Source: Mycoplasma struthionis (GTDB taxonomy: Bacteria; Bacillota_I; Bacilli_A; Mycoplasmatales; Metamycoplasmataceae). From it: a DNA stretch of 64,000 nucleotides. The notes beneath the pieces were generated by a model, which was not told where the DNA came from, searched no databases, and saw only the letters and a list, made by a program, of their open reading frames with translations. The stretch lies in NCBI RefSeq assembly GCF_003855455.1, contig NZ_CP034044.1, positions 248,001 to 312,000 on the forward strand. The letters run 5' to 3'. Positions 58,234 to 64,000 of this stretch are shown piece by piece; position 1 is the stretch's first letter, and every line of letters begins with the position of its first letter. Made by a program: the position numbers and the translations under genes.

Positions 58234-59667
58234 ATGAAAAAATTAGAAAAGATAACCCCACAATTAGAAAATTTTGCTAGATGATATACTGATGTAATTC
58301 AAAATGGTGATTTAATGGCTTATGGAGCAAATAAAGGTTCAATTATTTTTAAACCTTTATCATTTGGGATTTGAGACAATATTCGTTTGAATTTGGATCG
58401 TGAGTTTAAAAAAGTAGGTGTTAAAAATGTATATTTACCTCTTTTAATTCCTGAATCTCTGCTTCAAAAAGAAAAAGATCATTTAGAAGGATTTAATCCA
58501 GAATTAGCAACAGTAACAGAAGTTGGTGGCAAAAAATTAGCTGAAAAATACTATATTAGACCTACAAGCGAAACTCTTTTTGCTGATTTATTTAAAAATG
58601 AGATTGGTTCATATAATGATCTCCCTTTAATTTATAATCAATGAGTTAATGTGTTAAGATGAGAAAAAACAACAAATCCATTTTTAAGAACACGTGAGTT
58701 TTTATGACAAGAAGGTCACACAATGCATTCAAATGCAGAAGAAGCTAAAAAACTAACAGAAAAAATGTTGCTAATTTATGAAAAATTTGTTTCAGAATAT
58801 TTAGCAATTCCAGTTATGGTGGGTCAAAAAACTGAACACGAAAAGTTTTCAGGTGCTGATTTTACTTATACTATTGAAGCAATGATGAAAGATGGTAAGG
58901 CTTTACAAGCTGGTACAAGTCATTACCTTGGTCAAAACTTTACCAAACCTTTTGATATTGCTTTTAAAAATCAAAACAATGTTTTAGAAAATGCATATGG
59001 TACAAGTTGAGGTGTTTCAACTCGTTTACTAGGTGCATTGATAATGACACATGGAGATGATAGAGGAATTATTATTCCACCAAAAATTGCTCCAATCGCC
59101 GTAGATATTATTGAAATATTTGCTAATAAAAATCCTAAAATACATGAAACAGCTTTATTAATTAAAAGTGAGTTAGATAAGTTAAATATAGAATCTCAAA
59201 TTGATGACAGTGATAAAGGAGCTGGTTTTAAAGCAGCTAATTCAGAAATTCATGGTACTCCTTTAAGAGTTGAAATTGGACCTAGAGATTTGGATAATAA
59301 CCAAGTTCAATTAATAAGAAGAGACACATTAGAAAAAAAACTAGTTTCTTTAGATAATGTAACTAATGAGATTCAAAAACTATTAAATGAAATTCAAGAA
59401 AATCTTTATAAAGAAGCTAAAAAAAGATTATATGAAAATATAGTTGAAATAAATAATTATGAAGAATTTAAAAATGCTATTGAATTAGGCAAATGAGTTT
59501 TATGTGCTTTTGAAGGCGATGGTCAAGATGAAACTAAAATAAAAGAGCAAACAGGAGCTTCAACACGTTGCATGCCTTTTGAATTGCCTTTTATTCCTAA
59601 AAATGATGTTTGTTTTTGAACTAATAAAAAATCAAAAAGATTTGTTATTTTTGCAAAAGCTTATTAA
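58234..59667 (+). CDS. proS: Prolyl-tRNA synthetase
   Basis: 477-residue class II synthetase of the short, eukaryote/archaea-like type without the INS editing domain. Motif 2/3 and TXE sequences RPTSETL, RTREFLWQEGHT and GRDLDNNQ-type region are present, with the zinc-like C-terminal extension. TGA tryptophans break the standard reading several times. TATAAAAT lies about 10 bp before the ATG and no Shine-Dalgarno is seen. Confidence 0.95.
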
Positions 59668-59705
59668 CTAAAAATATTTATAAATAAAAAATGAAAGGAC
59701 TAATT

Positions 59706-60005
59706 ATGTATTTAGAAACTTCAAAACAAGAATTAGCTGAAAAACACTTAGAAGGAAAATCAATCTTAGCTTTTAGAGCTACATGATGTGGACCTTGCCA
59801 AATGGTAGGACCTGAACTACAAAGACTTGCTTCAGAAAACTCAAACATTAATGTATACAGCGTTGATGTTGATCAAAACACAGATTTCGCTCGTGAAATG
59901 GGTGTTACAAGCATTCCTTCATTATTCTACTATGTTGATGGTAAACTAGTAAATCAAAGTGTTGGTTACATGCCTGCTGAAGAATTATTAAAAAACTTTA
60001 AATAA
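59706..60005 (+). CDS. trxA: Thioredoxin
   Basis: 99-residue thioredoxin with RATWCGPCQMVGPEL (WCGPC active site, TGA-coded Trp), cis-Pro in SIPSLFYY and the final GYMPAEELL. It reduces MsrA, fRMsr and other disulfides. GAAAGGACTA precedes the ATG. Confidence 0.97.
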
Positions 60006-60009
60006 TAAA

Positions 60010-60060
60010 AAAATAAACCCTAAAGTTTAAGCTTAAACTAAATCTTTAAGGTTTATTTTT
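60010..60060. terminator. Bidirectional terminator, trxA / thiI
   Basis: Long imperfect stem AATAAACC..TAAAG / CTTTA..GGTTTATT between convergent genes. Confidence 0.75.
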
Positions 60061-61204
60061 TATTTATTGAAAATTTCTTTATTTCAAGTTCATTAATAAC
60101 TTCATCTTCAAGTTTTTCAAGCATTTCAAGTTCAATTTCTAATCTTTTAGCTTCTTCTCTATTAGGTTTTGTAACAGGATTTTTAGGAGCAAAAAGTTCA
60201 CAAGTTTCACAAGCTTTTAGTAATGAAATAGGTAAGGTTTCAATTTCTTTAGCAATTTTAATTATTTCATTTTTATCAAAAGAAAGTAAAGGTCTAAAAA
60301 TAGGTAAATCACAAACTTCAGAAATTGTATAAATTGATTCAAGAGTTTGAGAAGCAACTTGAGCTAAGTTTTCACCATTTGAAAGTGCTTTTATATTTTT
60401 TTGTTTAGCAATTTTATTAGCTATTCTATAAAAACTTCTTCTCATCAATGTTATTTTATATTTTTGATTTGAAACTAAACCAATATAATTCATTATTTTT
60501 GTATAGTTTATTTGATATAGTGTTGCATCGCCTTGGTATTTTAATAATAAATTAATAATTGCATCAATTTTATCAGTTGTACTTTTATCTGTATGAGGAG
60601 GTGTAATAAAGTTAATAAATGAAACTTTTAAACCTCTTTTTTGAAGTAAATATGTTGCTACAGGTGAATCAATTCCACCGCTTATTAAATGTAAAACATT
60701 TCCTGAACTCTTAGTTGGCATACCACCTAAACCTTGAATATAATCACTAAAAACATAAGTACTTTTATCTCTTATTTCAATATATATTTTTAAATCTGGA
60801 TTTTTTAATGAAACTGTTTTGTTTTCTGTGTTTTTTAAAACAACTCCTCCAAAATGTATATTAAGTTCATTTGAAGTCATTGAAAAGTTTTTATTATGTC
60901 TTCTTGAATCAATTGCAAAACTATTAAATTCTTTTTCTTTAATAATTTTTAAAACTATTTTTTCAATTTCATCTAAATCGCTTTTACATTCATAAACTAA
61001 TGAATAAGAAGATAAACCAAAAATGTATTTTAAAGCTTCTAAATTTTCTAAAGAATAATTTATAAAAGCTCTATCAAATTCCATTTTTATATCTTCTTTT
61101 TTAATATATCATTGTAAATTAGCTTTAATTTGGTTAATAAAATCTTTTCTATTTTCACCTTTTAAAGTTAGTTCACCATATCTTAATAAAATTTTGTCAT
61201 ACAT
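60053..61204 (-). CDS. thiI: tRNA 4-thiouridine synthase ThiI
   Basis: 383 residues. An N-terminal ferredoxin-like/THUMP region ([17 protein letters not shown]) and a PP-loop ATPase domain with [15 protein letters not shown]. The C-terminal rhodanese domain is absent, as in other Firmicutes-type ThiI. It adds sulfur to U8 of tRNA. ATG 61204 lies 1 bp after the stop of the EzrA-like gene, so the two are coupled. TGA-coded Trp at residue 33 or so. Confidence 0.93.
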
Positions 61205-61205
61205 C

Positions 61206-62510
61206 TTAATTCACTGATTCCTTCATTTTAATTAATAAGATTTTTATGATTTTTTCATAATCTTCATTTTTGTAAGCTTCTAAAATTTCTTGATAAATTA
61301 AATTATACATTTTATTTTGTGAAACTTTTGAACCAAAGCTATATAGAATTTCTTTTGCAAAATTCTTTTTATATAGCTTTAAAGATAAATAAAGCAAAGC
61401 AAAATCAATCATTTCTTCATTTTGGTTTTTAAAATCTAAAAAACTAAAATCAATATTGTTTTCAATAGCTAAACTAATTAAAGTATCTAATGTTTGTTTT
61501 TTAGCTTCATAATTCTTTTTATTTGCAATTTTTAAATTAATTAAACTTTTTTGCTTTAAATCTTTATTTATCTCTTTTTTTAGTTTTAAAAAATATTGAT
61601 AATTATTTTCAAAACTAATATTTAAATTTAGTAATTTATTATTTAAAAGATATTCATTAACATTAAATAAAAAGTCTTGAATCTTTATATCTTTATTTAA
61701 ATAATACTGAGATATTTTTTTAATATCTTCTAAATCGTTTTCATCAATTTGATTTTCTTTATTTTTTAAATCATTAATTAAAAAATCAAATTGGTTTTCT
61801 TTATCTATTTCTTTTAATTTATTAGCTAAATAATTTCTTTTTTTAAAAATAAAAATAAAGTTTAAAAGGTTTTTTAATTCTTTTTTTATCTGATTTTTTA
61901 AATTATCAAATTTTAATAAATCAAAACCTTGCTCAATTAGTTTTTCACATTCTAAAAACATTAAATTAATATTTTGAAATATTGATTCATTTAAATATTC
62001 TTTTTTAAGTTTTAAAACAATTTTTTTAGCTTTGTTTAAAAACTCAAAATAGTTTTTCATAATGTTAAAATCATCAAAACAATGTTTTTTAATTTCTTTA
62101 TTATTCTTTTTTAATTTTTTATTATAAAAGTTTAGTTTTTTTAAAGTTTTTCAACTTTTAAAAAAACAATCTAAGTTTCAAAGATTATGATTTTCTTTAT
62201 GTCTTAATTCAATCATTTCTAATTCATGTCTTTGTTTTTTAAAAAGCTTAAAATTTTCTTCATTATCTCAATATAAATCATTTATTTTAGCTAAATAGCT
62301 TTCTTTTTTAATAAATCCAGATAATTGATTAAAATTAATTTTTAGTTTTTCATTATAATCTTTGTATTTTAATAATAGATTTTGATACTTTTCTTTTTTT
62401 AGTTTCAAAAATAAATGAGAAAAATAGTATCAAAAATAAAATAGTGAAATAATTAATAATAAACTTAAAGCAATTAAAATTATGACTAGAATCTTGCTTG
62501 AATAACTCAT
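61206..62510 (-). CDS. EzrA-like membrane coiled-coil protein
   Basis: 434 residues: a single N-terminal membrane helix (about 6-30), then helical, Lys/Glu/Leu/Asn-rich coiled coil to the end. This is the plan of EzrA, the septation-ring regulator of Firmicutes, though shorter (434 against about 560). Adjacency to thiI matches the ezrA-nifZ-thiI neighbourhood of Bacillus. Sequence alone does not prove it. TATAAT (62518-62523) is 7 bp before the ATG without Shine-Dalgarno, so it is probably leaderless. Confidence 0.65.
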
Positions 62511-62580
62511 AATTAAAATTATAAATTAATAATGTTAGTAATTTTTTAAAAAAAATCAATGATTTAATTATAATTTTAAT

Positions 62581-62727
62581 ATGAAAAAAGGCAAAAAAGT
62601 TTCTTTAGCATGTCAAGAATGCTTACACAAAAATTATGTTTTAGCTAAAAGTTCAGAAGCTAGACTAGAATTAAATAAGTTTTGTAAATACTGTAATAAA
62701 TCAACTTTACATAAGGAAGAAAAATAA
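62581..62727 (+). CDS. rpmG: 50S ribosomal protein L33
   Basis: 48-residue bL33 with two CxxC pairs (ACQEC and CKYC), the zinc-binding type. TATAAT at 62569-62574 ends 6 bp before the ATG, so the mRNA is probably leaderless. It overlaps secE by one base (TAATGA). First gene of rpmG-secE-nusG. Confidence 0.95.
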   Translation: MKKGKKVSLACQECLHKNYVLAKSSEARLELNKFCKYCNKSTLHKEEK

Positions 62728-62934
62728 TGAAAAAAAGCAATGAAAATCAAGAATTAAAAAACTCAACAATGAAAAATTGAGTTAAAGAAATAAAAAGAAT
62801 TAATTGAGCAAGAGCACCTAAAGCTTGAAAATGATTTGGATTAACAATGGCTTTTTTGATTGTATTAGGAATTTTTTGTTTTTTAATTACTTTAAGTTTT
62901 ACAAGTTTATGAAATTTAGTTGGAATTAAAGCTT
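62727..62934 (+). CDS. secE: Preprotein translocase subunit SecE, frameshifted
   Basis: Start ATG 62727 overlaps the rpmG stop. A polar N-terminus then KNWVKEIKRINWARAPKAW (typical SecE amphipathic helix) and the membrane helix WFGLTMAFLIVLGIF. As read the frame ends at TAA 62925-62927 with an unlikely tail. Removing one T from the T6 run 62872-62877 gives GIFVLITLSFTSLWNLVGIKA ending at 62934, a 68-residue SecE-like protein. SecE is essential, so a sequence error or efficient slippage is more likely than loss. Confidence 0.82.
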
Positions 62935-62948
62935 AATTAGGAGATGCT

Positions 62949-63527
62949 ATGATTAAAGATTTTAAATGATATATGATTTCTACAGTTTCAGGAAAAGAAG
63001 ATAATGTTGTTGAAGCTTTATGAAACAAAATAAAAACTCAAAATATGGAAGATTATTTTTCTGAATCAAAAGTATTTAAATGTCCACATTTATCAAATAA
63101 AGAACTAGAGAAAAAAACTAGAGGTGAAGATTATTCTATTAGATATATTAATATTTATAAAGGATATATCTTTTTAAAAATGATTATGACCGATGATTCT
63201 TGATATTTAGTTCGGAACATACAATATGTAACAGGTTTAGTAGGATCTAGTGGAAAAGGTGCTAAACCAACTCCAATAAGTGAAAAAAGTTTCCAAAAAA
63301 TGGTTGATAAAGAAAAAGAACTAAATGAAAAATTTGAAAGTGGAAATATAGAAACTGGTTTTAAAGAAGGTGTAATTGTAAAAATTATCACTGGACCATA
63401 TAAAGGTGAAATTGGTGAAATTATTAAAAATAGTGACCAAACCCAAAAAGCTTTTGTTAATATAGAACAATTCGGAAGAAAAGTACCAACTGAATTTGAC
63501 TATGAAGATTTAGAAATTTGTGTTTAA
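62949..63527 (+). CDS. nusG: Transcription factor NusG
   Basis: 192 residues. The NGN domain begins FKWYMISTVSGKEDNVVEAL and includes YKGYIFLKMIMTDDSWYLVRN and VTGLVGS. The C-terminal KOW domain is GVIVKIITGPYKGEIGEI. NusG modulates elongation, pausing and coupling to the ribosome. TAGGAGATGCT precedes the ATG, 14 bp after secE. Confidence 0.95.
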
Positions 63528-63532
63528 TAATA

Positions 63533-63555
63533 ATAGGCAAACGCCTATTTTTTTA
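63533..63555 (+). terminator. Terminator after nusG
   Basis: Stem ATAGGC / GCCTAT, loop AAAC, T run. Confidence 0.85.
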
Positions 63556-63603
63556 TGCCCAAAAAAATAATTATCTTTTTTAAACATATTTTAAAAAACT
63601 GTG

Positions 63604-63609
63604 TATAAT
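63604..63609 (+). promoter_or_regulatory. -10 box of the rRNA operon
   Basis: TATAAT about 105 bp upstream of 16S; the -35 is weak. Confidence 0.6.
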
Positions 63610-63646
63610 AATAATTGTGCTTATATAAATAGTAAGCGCGAAGATA

Positions 63647-63660
63647 GTTCTTTGAAAACT
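63647..63660 (+). promoter_or_regulatory. boxA-like antitermination element in the rRNA leader
   Basis: GTTCTTTGAAAACT, the Firmicutes-type rRNA leader boxA, bound by NusB/S10 with NusG. Confidence 0.7.
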
Positions 63661-63708
63661 GGATACAAATACCATAACGTCAATTTATTTTCAATAATAT
63701 AGATAACA

Positions 63709-64000
<292 letters not shown>

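Overview
The window reads as a mollicute chromosome. It is very AT-rich, TGA is read as tryptophan in nearly every gene, and there are many lipoproteins with a Cys lipobox. It carries an arginine deiminase that, from memory, is very close to the Mycoplasma arginini enzyme. I infer an arginine-hydrolysing species of the M. hominis/M. arginini group (Metamycoplasma). Coordinates below use genetic code 4, so most genes are longer than standard-code ORFs.

Layout. 1-7.0 kb: smc (cut by the window edge and frameshifted), a lone vapD, a leucine-rich-repeat lipoprotein, uvrB and a broken deoxynucleoside kinase. 7.2-9.4 kb: an unassigned structured RNA gene and a membrane-anchored HExxH metalloprotease. 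9.5-14.4 kb: rsmD, then the compact run gmk, PP2C phosphatase, Ser/Thr kinase, rsgA, rpe and a small membrane protein. 14.5-24.6 kb: a lipoprotein, CIRCE-dnaK, an ABC exporter overlapping three paralogous lipoproteins, a TM2-domain protein and a free-methionine-sulfoxide reductase. 24.6-32.2 kb: rpsB-tsf with a structured leader, a HAD phosphatase, a surface lipoprotein, and the coupled pair dnaE and 5'-3' exonuclease. 32.5-39.1 kb: two primosomal proteins, tRNA-Cys and tRNA-Arg, then the heat-shock block hrcA-grpE-CIRCE-lon. 39.1-45.0 kb is an accessory segment: a MIP-type immunoglobulin protease, a frameshifted DUF285 lipoprotein, a gene remnant and an IS3-like element. 45.0-53.3 kb: msrA, gapA, tRNA-Ser, a nuclease lipoprotein, fba, rpoE, arcA with a folded leader, two chromate transporter halves, dut and tRNA-Leu. 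53.3-64 kb: two surface lipoproteins, pyk, deoB, proS, trxA, thiI, an EzrA-like protein, rpmG-secE-nusG and the start of a 16S rRNA gene.

How it fits together. Energy comes from arginine (arcA), with lower-glycolysis and pentose-phosphate enzymes (fba, gapA, pyk, rpe, deoB). HrcA/CIRCE controls dnaK, hrcA-grpE and lon. MsrA, fRMsr and thioredoxin form a methionine-repair set. Surface traits include about ten lipoproteins, a secreted nuclease and a putative Ig protease.

Two patterns run across the window. Several genes carry single-base frameshifts, most of them traceable to short homopolymers, including essential secE; this points to sequence error or slippage, and each needs read-level checking. 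At least nine genes have a -10 box only 6-7 bp before the ATG, as expected for leaderless mRNAs, while other genes carry a strong Shine-Dalgarno.
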